This document shows positions 11,925-22,920 of a stretch of 64,000 bases of DNA, in pieces. Each line of letters opens with the position of its first letter. Within the stretch, counting starts at the first letter, position 1. The stretch spans positions 20,187,071-20,251,070 of the forward strand of contig NC_049993.1 of the NCBI RefSeq assembly GCF_000003815.2, given 5' to 3'. The notes under the pieces were generated by a model. The model saw only the letters and a program-made list of their open reading frames with translations. It was not told where the DNA came from and searched no databases. This stretch comes from Branchiostoma floridae. Lineage: Eukaryota > Chordata > Leptocardii > Amphioxiformes > Branchiostomatidae. The translations under genes and the position numbers were made by a program.

Positions 11925-12680
11925 TTGCCCTTTTGCCCTCTAAGATTACACAAGAGTGTGAGAGGTAGCGGAGATGACACACCTGTGTATGTACACCTGT
12001 CACGTCACTGCCCAGGCTTGTTTACTGATGAGTCGTACGATCGACTCTATAGGGACCAAAGGTGGTGGGAGATAGAAGATCGCCCATTGGGGTCATCTGA
12101 GGGCAAACCATCCGAAGGACTGATCCATGGAAACGTTTTCTTTAACTACTTACTACCATCTCCTTGCTATGCCCAGAAGCATATTGATGAATATTTCATT
12201 TCGTGTCAAGGGTATGGGGTACAGATCAGACAATCAAGAGATCTGAAACGAAAGAGGAATCTTCGACAGAACGTAATAAATGTATGTGTGTTATGTGTGT
12301 TCCACAACTTTGCAGACTCAACACTTAATAACACTGCATTTCACATTGACACAACTCACAGTTATTGTGCTATGCACATGATAGTATACATTACATTCAG
12401 CAATGATGGACTACAGGCAACCGTCTCTCGGGACCGACTTCGGCTTCAGGTTATTGTCTATAAAACCTGTTCCAGAAAGTTCTACCGCCACATTGAGGTC
12501 AACGACCTGGCCCAGTTAAGCAGACACCGGGGTCTATTCTTTTGTGACAAAATGTCGAAACGTTTTAAAAGGGTAGGGAACAAAGAAAAGCATTCCGCAA
12601 CGGCCAACAACTGTGCAATTTTTATCGTTTGGGTTCAAAATCTACAACCAGGAATTTCTAAACCCAACACCACTCGGTAG
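11925..12680 (+). other. Unassigned 251-codon open frame
   Basis: An uninterrupted ATG-initiated frame of 251 codons in AT-rich spacer. I do not recognise the product. It has no signal peptide, clear TM segment or motif I can name; it contains a basic stretch (RDLKRKRNLRQ) and scattered Cys, His and Trp. Codon use lacks the C/G third-base bias of the flanking genes. A frame this long is uncommon by chance here, so it could be an exon or remnant of a mobile or single-exon gene, or chance. Confidence 0.25.
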
Positions 12681-13090
12681 ACCTCCTAAGTGTTGGAAAG
12701 ACCAGATCATATAAGACACTGGTAGACTGAGCCTTAAGATTACGGTAACTAGAGCACAGGTTTGTATAATTTATGCAATGTGGAGATACTTGGCGGAGAG
12801 GAGCAAGGAGAGAAGTGGCGTTCAGAATACGGAATTTTTCTGCACTAAAATCTTAACAGGACTGCTTGCTAAAAATCTGCTGAGACTGACCAAAGATATT
12901 CCGATTGCGTCATAGTTTACTCGAGGGCAAGTAGAGCGATGCCATGGTTTGGTCTCCGACCTACTTTATGTTATAAAGTAACCAAGAAAAGACAATGCAA
13001 AACTCCTCAAGGTGAACACTTTGACCTACCCAGATTCTGAGACGCACAGGTGGTTCTTATCACCATGTACAAGCAATAAAAGTTCTATTG

Positions 13091-13203
13091 TGTGATAAAG
13101 CAAATCATTGTCTGATAGAGCGAGGAATATGCCAATTTTGTAGTTTAGATTACGTAGAAGACGAAGTACATTTCACCGAGGATTGTCCTTTGAATAAAAA
13201 AAA
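13091..13203 (+). pseudogene. Non-LTR retrotransposon RT C-terminal relic
   Basis: In one frame this reads a Cys/His motif, CQFCSLDYVEDEVHFTEDCP, preceded by LIERGI. The C-x2-C...VEDExHF...CP pattern is typical of the region after the reverse transcriptase in many animal LINEs. Frames on both sides are broken, so it is a dead fragment. Confidence 0.65.
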
Positions 13204-13650
13204 ACCAATAGAAGCTCTAATTGACTATATATAATGTTAAGTAAATTTCCTTACTCCAGATACTTGAATAGCAAAGAGACATTCATATTCCTTACAGGCT
13301 TCGAAAAAACGCCCGTATCTAATCATACAGCTTCCTACCAAACTGAGCGAAAGGAATTCGAATGTAATAGAGTATATTAGTCCAATAGCCTGATGTTCGT
13401 TGTATGTGGCTCTGTTGAAATTAGTTAATAACTTAAGTGCACTTACATATTTTCCTTGATTGTCCGAAAGAAAAGTATGAAGAAAAACTTGGCGTTCTTG
13501 AGTTATGCTGGTCTTCTACATAGTTACATACATACATACATACATACAAACAGACGCTACCCAAAATATAAACTTCTCGGCGAAGGTAAAAAAACTGCAA
13601 TCGTTGAAATAATGGGAACGAAGTGCCCTGTAAGGCCTACAACTCATTAC

Positions 13651-13799
13651 CAATTTGGGGCCCTATCTGGCAGCTTTCGGGAACGAAAAGAAACCAAACT
13701 ACACAAGACGTAAAGAGAATAGTCTCGGGCATTAGTTGTGTAGATTCTTTACGTATACATTTCTATTTTTCGTTCCCACAAACAGCCCGGCTGAAATGT
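13651..13799. mobile_element. Foldback MITE-like element (degraded copy)
   Basis: Left part CCCTATCTGGCAGCTTTCGG then GAACG; right part CGTTCCCACAAACAGCCCGG. Related to the element at 1660-1842 but more diverged, with different ends. Confidence 0.45.
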
Positions 13800-13804
13800 A
13801 ACGG

Positions 13805-14150
13805 AGGGCTTAGGCATCGCCTTTGACCTATCCATCGGATAGGACGTAAAATGGAGGTCCCATGTATGGGGAGAGCCACACCCCATGCACGTTAAAGAAC
13901 CCCCACACATGCGATGGTGCGGTGTGAGATGGTGCAAATTCTTCTGTCTGGAGTTGGTGATTCACTACAAATCACCCGGATGGAGGCCTGGCGAACCTCT
14001 GTCTTGTATCAGCCATCCGGTGATTTACAGCATTCACCCGGACGGGAGATGTGGCGCACCCCGTCTTGTATTAGCCAAAGAAAGACAGTATGTCACCCTG
14101 AATTGAAAGGGGCGGTATAACCCCGATGGTACGGTGAAACCCCGTTCGTC
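13805..14150. repeat. Dispersed SINE-like repeat
   Basis: Contains ATCGGATAGGACGTAAAATG, GGTCCCATGTATGGGGAG and GCACGTTAAAGAACCC. Similar wording (CTCGTAAAAGAACCCAACAC) recurs at 1880-1935 and a degraded form at 985-1040. The second half has two related segments, CACCCGGATGGAGGCCTGGC and CACCCGGACGGGAGATGTGG, 60 bp apart. Confidence 0.5.
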
Positions 14151-15535
14151 GACCACCTAACTAACTAACTTGACCTGTCCGTACAATATGACCGAGCGGA
14201 CATTTCGATTGCGTCAGAGGTAATGCCATTGTGTTCACGTGTTCCACCTTCCTGACCTACTTTTCGTCGTCATAAAGTAGCCTGGAGAAGACAATGAATA
14301 AAACCGTCAAGGTGTAACCTTTGGTCCAGCTATTCAGAGACACACGGGTGCGTGCTTTATCGGCCGAATATGAGTCCGATTGTTTGATGATATAATCTAC
14401 CAGCAAACATTCACAGCTTTCTCGACGTAACGTAGCTTATGGCAACAAGAACATTACAAAGCACACAGAAAACTATAGAAAGTCATGATGTCAGTAAATG
14501 CTACTATCACTACTCTCCAGGGGAAGTGACAAAAGATAGGAAAAACGATCCTTCCAAAAAGTGCAGTTTACCCTGGCTTCTCACTTTAAATCTAGTAGGG
14601 TATTCTCTCAGCAGTGATACATCCATATTAGACGAGCTGGCACGACTGCGGATTTCTATATAAAACTGAAGGAATACATACAGATTGACCAAAAATACAC
14701 ACTCATATCCGAATTACTTTGCAATCCACATAGCTGCATTTCAGCGAAAAGGACAGTTATTGTACATAATTTTGCACATTGTATAAAACAAAAATCAGCT
14801 ATAGACAATTGTCTATCATACTGACTACTGTTCCAGAAAGTTCTGAACTCATATCGGGATCATCTACCTCGTTCACAAGTATGTACTACACTACAATAGT
14901 GGTCCGATTTACACTGCCTCGCGTTTTCGGAGTCGACTCGAAGCGTGTTATGCAACGCTCATATGTGATTTTAGAAACCTTGTTTAACTGAGCGTATTTC
15001 TTTTTAACCTCAGAAGCAGCAATTTCTATTCTTTTTATTATCTGTCAATGACAGTCAACCTGACTGTATTTTCCAGTCCAATTCAGTGCATATGTGTGCG
15101 TGCACTGCCAAACTGTAAAACTTTGTGTGTGAAATAATAAACCAAATCATCTGTAAAAATTTTGTGGCCTAGTCTGGTAACTGTTATATCAATTGCTGCT
15201 ACAGCATGGAGAAAGACCAGCGTAGATCCTGGACTAAGGTAGAGACTCATTGTTCAATCAAAAACCTGAAATGACAAATTCAAACGTAGCTTGAATTGGC
15301 GCGGAGCAAGGAAGCCCAAATCGTTTCCAAATCGCGCGCGTGTGTAATCAGAGCGATCCAGAGTCGATTCCGGCTGAGTCGACTCCGAAACGCGTGGTTG
15401 ATTCTTGCCATTTTGTTCCTGAGCACGCGCCAACAGAGATGTGCCTCGTCAGGCGGCGGCGCCCTTTGCTTTGGGGTCAGCCGGTTCCGGGAATCCGTCC
15501 GAAAGCTAGATCACGGTCTCATTCTGTCACAGATG

Positions 15536-15710
15536 AATGATCTTTATTGACACAACAAAAGTACAGCGACTTTCGTAAGGTCTATTACAACTATATATCT
15601 GAACAAACAAATGAACTACCTACATGAATCTTTATGAATAAGTAAGTATCAATATATCAATATGATGAGTCTAGAGTGTAATTTACACAATTGGTTCTAA
15701 GGTTCAAACA
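15536..15710 (-). mobile_element. Retroelement 3' tail, minus strand
   Basis: Shares GCGACTTTCGTAAGGTCTA and GAACTACCTACATGAA with 28870-29010. Reading TTTATTGACAC on this strand implies an AATAAA tail on the other, as expected for the 3' end of a LINE or SINE. Confidence 0.55.
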
Positions 15711-16999
15711 GTCTTTGATACATTTTCCAATTTGTACACTGTAAGGGTTACAGGTGCTACCAGGGTCATTCCAGAGAAGGAGCGTACCCACGTGAACAGC
15801 TGCAGAGTCACTGTCCTAATTTTTCTACGTCCATTCTATGTCCAAAGTAACAGTTACGCAACCAACTGGATAACATTAAGAAACAGTCAGACGTTGAAAA
15901 TAGCATCCGCTGACTTTCTTCAGTGACTGGACGAGGAACTGATGTTGCCTTCAACTTAAATGAACACGTTACGCACACACATGGCACAGAAATCAAAAGA
16001 CTTGAAACACATGGATAGCAGCAAAACCAATAGAAACTAACGATGATAAACGTGAATATGTCCATCTGCTGGTTCTATCTGCGAATCTCATATAATAAAA
16101 CAAGAAAGGTAAATAGAGAGAAATCCCAGCTTTCATCATTTTCAGAAGCGTTTTATCTTGTTATAAATGTTGTTGGACCTGTCCTTCTATCAATGAACAG
16201 GTAGGCAATGATAGGAAACAATAGATGAAATGTCTGATGTCATCATATTGTCTGATGCAATCTGACGGCAATCGCAAGGCGTGAAGGCAGTGTAGCCATA
16301 GCAACGGGGACATAGTGCAAAGGTCTGAACTGAACCCATGAAGTTTTCGTACAACCCTATAATCTCGTCCCCACTATATTTACTTGGTTGAAAAAGCTTT
16401 AAGAAATAATCGGCAAAATAGGAAACTAATTTACCAGGGGAGTATTTTCATCATAGGTCACACTTGCCAGAGCATTTTCAGAGTTAGAGTGGATGCTGTT
16501 CTCATCCAATAAAGAAGCTTAGTTGTGCATAATGATTCTAGTTAGTTAGGTTTACATGGGTTTTGTTACATATAGGTACTGTTCACACAGTATATGTGAA
16601 GAAATAAACAACGTAAAGTTTGGTAATCGTGTCAGAAAAATGATCTCCTCCGTACATCTGCTTGGAGATTAACGGTCAGCTAATTCACGCGCCTAGGAGG
16701 GACCGCGTTACACCTGTCGACCCCTACGTAAAGGTGCTGATAACGTAAGACACGTCAGAAAGGTGTGTACAGGTGTGTCAGGAGGCGTGGGTAACGTCAG
16801 GTGAGGACCCTGGACCGCGACCAAAGGGCAGGTACAGGTACTACTGTAGCAAAGATCGGACTTTGGCAGCCCGCGGTGGCAGGTTGACAGATGGGTTAGG
16901 GTCAGGTGTGGTGTGCGCCCCGGCTACTGGTAATGGACTGGTCACGTCGGCCTGGCCTTGAGAAAGGGCACGGGGTAAATGTTTAGTTTATGCTAGGAT

Positions 17000-17170
17000 C
17001 ACAATTCCAAACCGGGGCCCGGCCGGGCTGTTTTAGGAAACAAAAAATAAAATGCATACCCAGAAATAAACACCGATCATGGCCACGACTCTTCTTTTAC
17101 GTTTTGTGTGTTTTGGTGTTTTTGATATCACAATTGTCGTTCCCGAAAGCTGCCCCGGTTTGGAGATGTG
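17000..17170. mobile_element. Foldback MITE-like element
   Basis: Ends CACAATTCCAAACCGGGGCC and CCCCGGTTTGGAGATGTG with an AT-rich core including GTTCCCGAAAGCTGCC. Same family as 1660-1842. Confidence 0.7.
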
Positions 17171-17449
17171 ACCTGGGCATTACAGGGCACTCTGGCTTCT
17201 GTTACTGTAGCACCGTTATAACACAGTTGTACAGGGATACGGTATTGGTAGGCACTATATTTGACGTCATGATAATGATAATCTTTCTTGCAAGTTCATG
17301 CCCGAGGGCTAATTGCAGACAAAGTAAAGTAGTTATATCTAACAAAGGAATCTGGGAGTTTGGCCTTGGAAGTCTCTTGATATTACTTCGGTATGATTTG
17401 TCAGGTGCAGTTCACTAAACCTCGCACTTTGGCCTCTGTTGCTGTAATA

Positions 17450-18263
17450 CCCCCTTCACAATAGGCGCGATTCGATCGGAAGACTAGTTTACGAACTCTG
17501 AATGACATTTTCGTGAGTAAGACGTCCGGTGTTCTCACGATCATCTTGCGATTTTTACGGATCGCCGGCAGTTTTCAGGAGTCTTACGACGGTCGCGGTG
17601 CAGCGAAACATGTTCTTAACATATGCGACTAGTCGAAAGAAATCTCCAAAATCGCACAGCTCGTTACCGAGTCGCAGATTGTGCGTACAAATCGTGTGTA
17701 CCTTGCAAGGGTATCGGTCAATAGTCTTGCGTCAATCCAACGATTGAAGACCGATAGGCGAGCAAAGACATAGTTATTAATCATCGAGCGCAAATCGGAT
17801 GGAGAACGCCCGTCAGTTGGGCAACGTTCGGGCGACGTTCGCCCGACTTCCGTTTGTTTACAAATATTGAATTTCTGGGAATGTGAGGGTAATTCTAACA
17901 TTGTGGCCCCTGTGGCAGTATGTAGGCTGGCTTTGTGACACACTTTCTTTTCTTGCGTCATTTCTATTATGCCCGCGCATTCCATTCATTGGTTAAAAAG
18001 ATTGCGACAACAAAATAAGCAACATTTATTGATCTCTTGCCTTTTTTGAGGAACGTTTTGTGTTACCTTGTCCGCGTGCAAGAGGTCATGGGAGGTTTAT
18101 TATCATAGATTTATTCACCGTAGATCTCACGAGCCTCGCGTATATGTGAAGGGGACAGTTTTTTGAGGCGAAAAATACGCAAGACCATCTTAAGATCTTA
18201 AAATCAGCCAACCTTCCTGCGATCGCGAAGAACGTCCGAAGATCGTATATAATGTGAAGGGGG
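17450..18263. mobile_element. 814-bp terminal-inverted-repeat DNA element with TA flanks
   Basis: Begins CCCCCTTCACA and ends TGTGAAGGGGG, a perfect 11-bp terminal inverted repeat, with TA on both sides as target duplication. Subterminal CGATC-type words are also inverted. The flanks rejoin into a sequence that exists uninterrupted nearby: GCACTTCGGCCTCTACTCCTG followed by CAACAACTTGGTAATGC at about 18740-18780, which resembles an empty site. No long open frame, so it is non-autonomous. Confidence 0.8.
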
Positions 18264-19129
18264 TATAACAACTTGGTAATGCCAATAGGGTAGGTTTGTG
18301 TTTTATGTATATCGAAGCCTCTTGCACTGTACTGGTGGTCACGCTAGCACCTATCAATGGTCCAGCACATACTAGTAGTACTTCGCATTTCGTACAAGTG
18401 GTGAGGGTGTAGGAAATGGTGGGGTCACACACATCGTGCGATTGTCGTACAATAGGGCATTTTTGTTTTGGGGCAGCCATGCAAGTGTGCAGGTTGTCAA
18501 AATTTTAGCTGTCTCTCTACACAAAATGCTGTTTTAGATCCATGTCGGTGGTTGGTTCTGTCGCTGCCTGCTTGAAAATCCCATGGCATCAAAATCGCAT
18601 ACGACGGTATCACGACATATATTACTGCGCCCTACGGTATTACATATGTTACAGATGCTTCTGGAACCTTGTGCTATATACTGATCACCGAGGCCTTACA
18701 TTGGGAGGGGGCAGGGAGCAAAGGTTCAGTTCATGGACCCTCGCACTTCGGCCTCTACTCCTGCAACAACTTGGTAATGCAGGGTATACGTTAGGGGCTA
18801 GCTGATATGTAATATGTAACTTTCCTAACTATGTCAGAAGGCTTAGTAGTACAGTCACCATGCATCTGTAATAGGTACCGGCAAAGGACTTATTGATTGA
18901 TTGATCTATTGACTGAACTGTTCAGTGACCTATCTAGACTCTGTGCTATCAGTGCGCAGCTACCGTGGAATTCACGATGAAGCTCAAAGGTGACTCCTGA
19001 GCAAAGAGCCTGACCTTACGTACAAAGTTTCTCAGTTAGACCCGGCTAAAATATGTTGCCATGTATCCCGGTACGTTATTGAGATATCCAAAGGTGGTTT
19101 TCGCGTTTCTACCATCATATTAAATGCTG

Positions 19130-19375
19130 TTATTATTATTATTGTATTATAACATATCTGTTCCTACATTTTCAGTATCAAAAAGAATTTAAGCGAGAAG
19201 TCGAATTCACTCAGTGGAATGTGATTCTTGTGTTGTTTGACACTGTAAATATTTCATGTATCTGTTCAACTATTCTGACTGTATCTAACCCTTACCTTGA
19301 CTTCAATTAAAAGCGGCCTGTTGGCCGATTTGAGCTTCTCATGGATGAATAAAGGTTCAAACAATTCTTTCGTTG
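19130..19375 (+). mobile_element. LINE-type 3' end with terminal hairpin
   Basis: ATTTTCAGTATCAAAAAGAA, then GCGAGAAGTCGAATTCACTC, then a hairpin (AAAGCGGCCTGTTGGCCGAT) and ATGAATAAAGGTTCAAAC. Partial relatives lie at 41330-41406, 47343-47475 and, inverted, 48135-48236. A hairpin next to the tail is usual for CR1/L2-like LINE 3' ends; no coding part is left. Confidence 0.6.
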
Positions 19376-20100
19376 TGACCTGTATTTAACCCAGTGTGTA
19401 TATATGTACAATAAAGGTCGGTCTTCATTTATTACATATAGCCAGTAACACACAATCCCACACCTTTGGAACAGAGAATTCATCGCCACAATTCAAATGA
19501 AATAAAGAACGAAGAAGACTTTATCATATCTTACACTATAGCTTATATAGTAGTGACAGAGCTTTTCGTTTTGTTGAATGATTGCAGAAACCTATAGCCA
19601 GCCCTTTCATGTGATAAAAAATACTTTGATTCATTTTGATCAATCATACTCGTCTCTTCCTACCCTTCCAACCTAGGACAGAACCCCTTGTACGAAACTG
19701 TACTACAATCGAGTACATTTACCTTTTGTGTTACCTGCATTGTTGTGTTCTGCCTGCACTTAGCCCATTGGGACAGATATATACAGCATTTTTCTTGTGT
19801 GATTTCAGTTATGTCTTAGATACCAGTCACCCGTTCGTTCATCAATGGATGAATGAAGAAGAACCTTTTTTATTGTACATTTTTGCTCTCACAAGGTTAG
19901 TAAAGGCCAGGATGACAAAGTTATTAGTTGTTCTAAATCAATGCAAAATGAACCAATTGATGACATAGCTGTTATCATACACCCTCCCACACTTTCGCAA
20001 CCTCACAAAGATCGAATCAAACAACGGATGTTGCACAAGAACTGTGCAATTCTATCAGTTGACTCATCATTACTAGGTACTTTTAGTGTGTAAACGCTAG

Positions 20101-20334
20101 TTCACCTTTATCCGTTGCGGGGTAACCTTTATCCGTTGCTTTTAAAAGCAGGATATTTAGAGATATCGAGTCGACGGATGGTGATTTCAAAGTACAATAT
20201 TTTGAAATGTTTGATATACATATATCGATATATGGCAACGGATAGATTAATCAATCATATAGGTCACCCCTATATTTGACAATATTGAATTTTGACATAA
20301 CAACGGGTATAGGTTACCACGGAGATAAAAGTTA
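20101..20334. mobile_element. Foldback element with TTTATCCG inverted repeats (copy 2)
   Basis: Left end TTCACCTTTATCCGTTGCGG, repeated at once as GGTAACCTTTATCCGTTG; right end ACGGGTATAGGTTACCACGG. Same family as 3893-4113. Confidence 0.65.
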
Positions 20335-21565
20335 ACTACTTGATACGGAATATACAACGTCTCCGTATCCATTCAGAAGTCTCTCTCATACATACACACA
20401 TATCACGGTTACCAATCTAATCGTTAGTCGTTACATAAGCAGATGGAAACTTTGGAACCATCGACCTTTTCCTACAGCGATCGCACCACGCCGCAGCCTG
20501 TCACAGTAGTGGCGATAGCAGAAGGACGTTTAGAAGATTAATGACTTTAAAATTAGGAATCCCATCGGGCAAAGTTCTTCAGTAATTTACCTGAGAGGGT
20601 CAGGGATTTTATGTTTTCGAGTTTTAAAAAATTGCACTGTTTTTAGAACCATCAACATTTATTGTAAATTCCCACATGTAAGGTCATGCAAGGGAACAAG
20701 CTGTTCACTGTACATTGTCGACTGTAAAAAATCACTTGTTTAAATTGGACGAGCTGTCTTTGTAAAGTTCTACTATCAAATTAAATGTTGGCGAAGATGA
20801 AAATTGAATAACCACACGCAATATTTGCACCAATTCGACTGTACGATGACAGAAAAATCATTAAGTTTCGTCATTACAAATCATATTTCCCGTCTTAAGT
20901 TCCTCTGAAACAGTACCACAACTTCGCAGTTACCAACAGATCCGTTTTAGATGCGTTCGTTCTGTTAGGTCGCTCATTTCACAGCCTTTAGGTACACCTT
21001 CTGAACGAACCTTCGTCACATACATAAGAGGAATAAAAATAGCGCGTTATATGACAGTTTTACACAACCGCTGAAGGGTAGGGTTGTTTTTCAGTCCGAG
21101 TGTTCACGTGAAGAGGTCGTGATCGCGTGCCGTGGACTTTAGACCTTCAGAAAGAGGAACAACAGCCAGCAACTTTCGTGTGTTTTTTTGCGGTTTTCCG
21201 CTGCCAGGAGACTGAATTCCTTACAAGCGTGCGAAACTCAAAGTTCGCTTTTCTGTACAAGCGTGTAATAATCCAAATATGCGATATGTCAGCACTATTT
21301 AAAACAAGTGTGCGGAGTACAACTCATACTAAATTGTTATCAAAAACAATAACCGCAGGTGTTGCTTGTGAAGGCGCAATAACACAGGACATAGTCAACA
21401 GGTTGTTTTTCTGGCCTTTGAATGGTATCTCACCGCTGATAACGGGAAACAGCTTAGCAATGCAAAACTGTTTGCCGTTCTGAGATTGCGATCAGCTCCG
21501 CTACCATCCACCGCAGGGAGGGGGCAAAAACTTCGGACTCTGAACCCTGGCAAACACGAGCTGTG

Positions 21566-21690
21566 ATTGGTCGGAGGCTGACGTCACTGGCGGGTATATA
21601 AGGCGCTGACTGATTGGGGAAAAGCTTTACGTCGAAACGTCCCCAAGAGGAGCGCACGTTAACTTCTAACCGGCCAGCAACACAAGCACC
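21566..21690 (+). promoter_or_regulatory. Core promoter and 5' UTR of the large lipid transfer protein gene
   Basis: ATTGG (inverted CCAAT) at 21566-21570, a palindromic CRE TGACGTCA at 21579-21586, and TATATAA at about 21596-21602 sit in normal order and spacing. Transcription should begin near 21625-21632, leaving a 5' UTR of about 60 nt before the ATG at 21691 (context AGCACCATGA, a good initiation context). TATA plus CRE suggests a strongly expressed, inducible (cAMP or hormone responsive) gene; that reading is inference. Confidence 0.7.
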
Positions 21691-22920
21691 ATGAAGGCCG
21701 TTATACTTCTCCTCGTCATCGCAAGCGCACTGGCTGGTAAGTTTCCACGTTCTGTTGTCATTAGTACTTATAACTACACAGCTATGGGTGCATTTGTAAT
21801 GTGTGGTAATACTTTGTAGCTATGTAAAAGTTAAGGCGAAGTGTGTCCGCAGAATCCGAAATTGTATCTGCTTACAAGAGAGTAAGAATACTGACAAAAA
21901 AGTGATGAAAAGGTCTGTATATTTCCGTGTAAATACTGCGTCAAGATGATTTGTCAGATGCAAAAGAAGCAGCAAATTCCGGAGACATGAGAGATGTTTG
22001 TGCGCTGTCCCGATTTGGTGACTGTTTCATATCTCTGAAAAATTGCTGAAGGGGGATTTCCTTTGTTGTGTAGCCCGAGAATGAAGAACCGACTATAAAC
22101 CTTTTTTTTCAATACATCCTGAATTGTAGACGCTGAAGCATTTTACCACAGCAAAAAAAAAAACTCATACCCTATGCCAAAATTCCTTATCTACCACTAG
22201 AACCGTTTCCGCGGCCAATGATTTGACCCATTTACTGAATCTTTTGTCCATGAAGACCTTGGGTCCCGGCACAGTATTGCATCATGTGTTGGCAGCGAGG
22301 TTTGGTCCCGGGAGACCAGTGCAGCTGTAACCACAGCGCTATCTCATCGCTTTGTGCCCATAGGGAGTGTCTGTGACATTTCAGCACCGCTACAAACTTG
22401 ATCATATCAACCAATGTGATGAGATATCTCGATCAAACCTAAACTGTAACTTCCGAAACACAAAAGAATTAAAATCACGCAACTTTTCGACTGACCAACT
22501 GAAAAGATTTGTAAAGGAATCCACTGGAGCGACTTCGATTCAGTCGAAAATTTGGGGAAAGTCCATTTTTGTGTAGGAAGTTACAGTCTAACTCCCCGGT
22601 ATGAATTTTACCGAAGTAGATGAACTTAAAAGTTCGTCTTTGTGTTGGAACAAAGGAGGAACTTTACAACTATGGATTCCACCAACAGTTACACAGATGA
22701 CGTTCCATTCAAATTTTCAAGTTGATGAGATAGCGCCGTTATCAAGCAATGCTTTGACCAGCTGACAGCTAGTTAAAGCATAGACATATTACTGTACGAC
22801 AATTGGAAAGCCTATCTGACAGCACAATTTGTCCGTTCTCTCTTCCAGTGCCAGTTTACAAACCCGAAGTACAGAAAACCCAGAAAAGTGGACGCATCCC
22901 CAAACCGACCCAATGCAACA
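21691..22920 (+). other. LLTP exons 1-2: signal peptide and N-terminal linker
   Basis: Exons 21691-21736 and 22849-22920. Residues 1-15 ([15 protein letters not shown]) form a clean signal peptide; cleavage is expected after ALA, before VPVY. A short basic linker (residues 16-39, ending PTQCN) precedes the barrel. Intron 1 (1.1 kb) contains a possible inverted-repeat element at 22336-22736. Intron 2 (2.4 kb) is repeat-rich. Confidence 0.88.

Larger units (their letters stand above)
9906..21565. other. Intergenic spacer rich in repeats, no convincing gene
   Basis: About 11.7 kb between the two genes. Apart from the repeats listed separately and one unassigned open frame (11925-12680), I see no exon with the strong C/G-ending codon bias of the neighbouring genes. 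The rest is AT-rich, with short simple repeats such as CATA at 13525-13546. Bases 18500-20100 and 20335-21120 hold little beyond repeat tails. An RNA gene without recognisable structure cannot be excluded. Confidence 0.6.

Noticed and set aside
17629-17985. 118-codon minus-strand frame
   Set aside because: It lies wholly inside the 814-bp inverted-repeat element, has no recognisable motif, and is likely chance.
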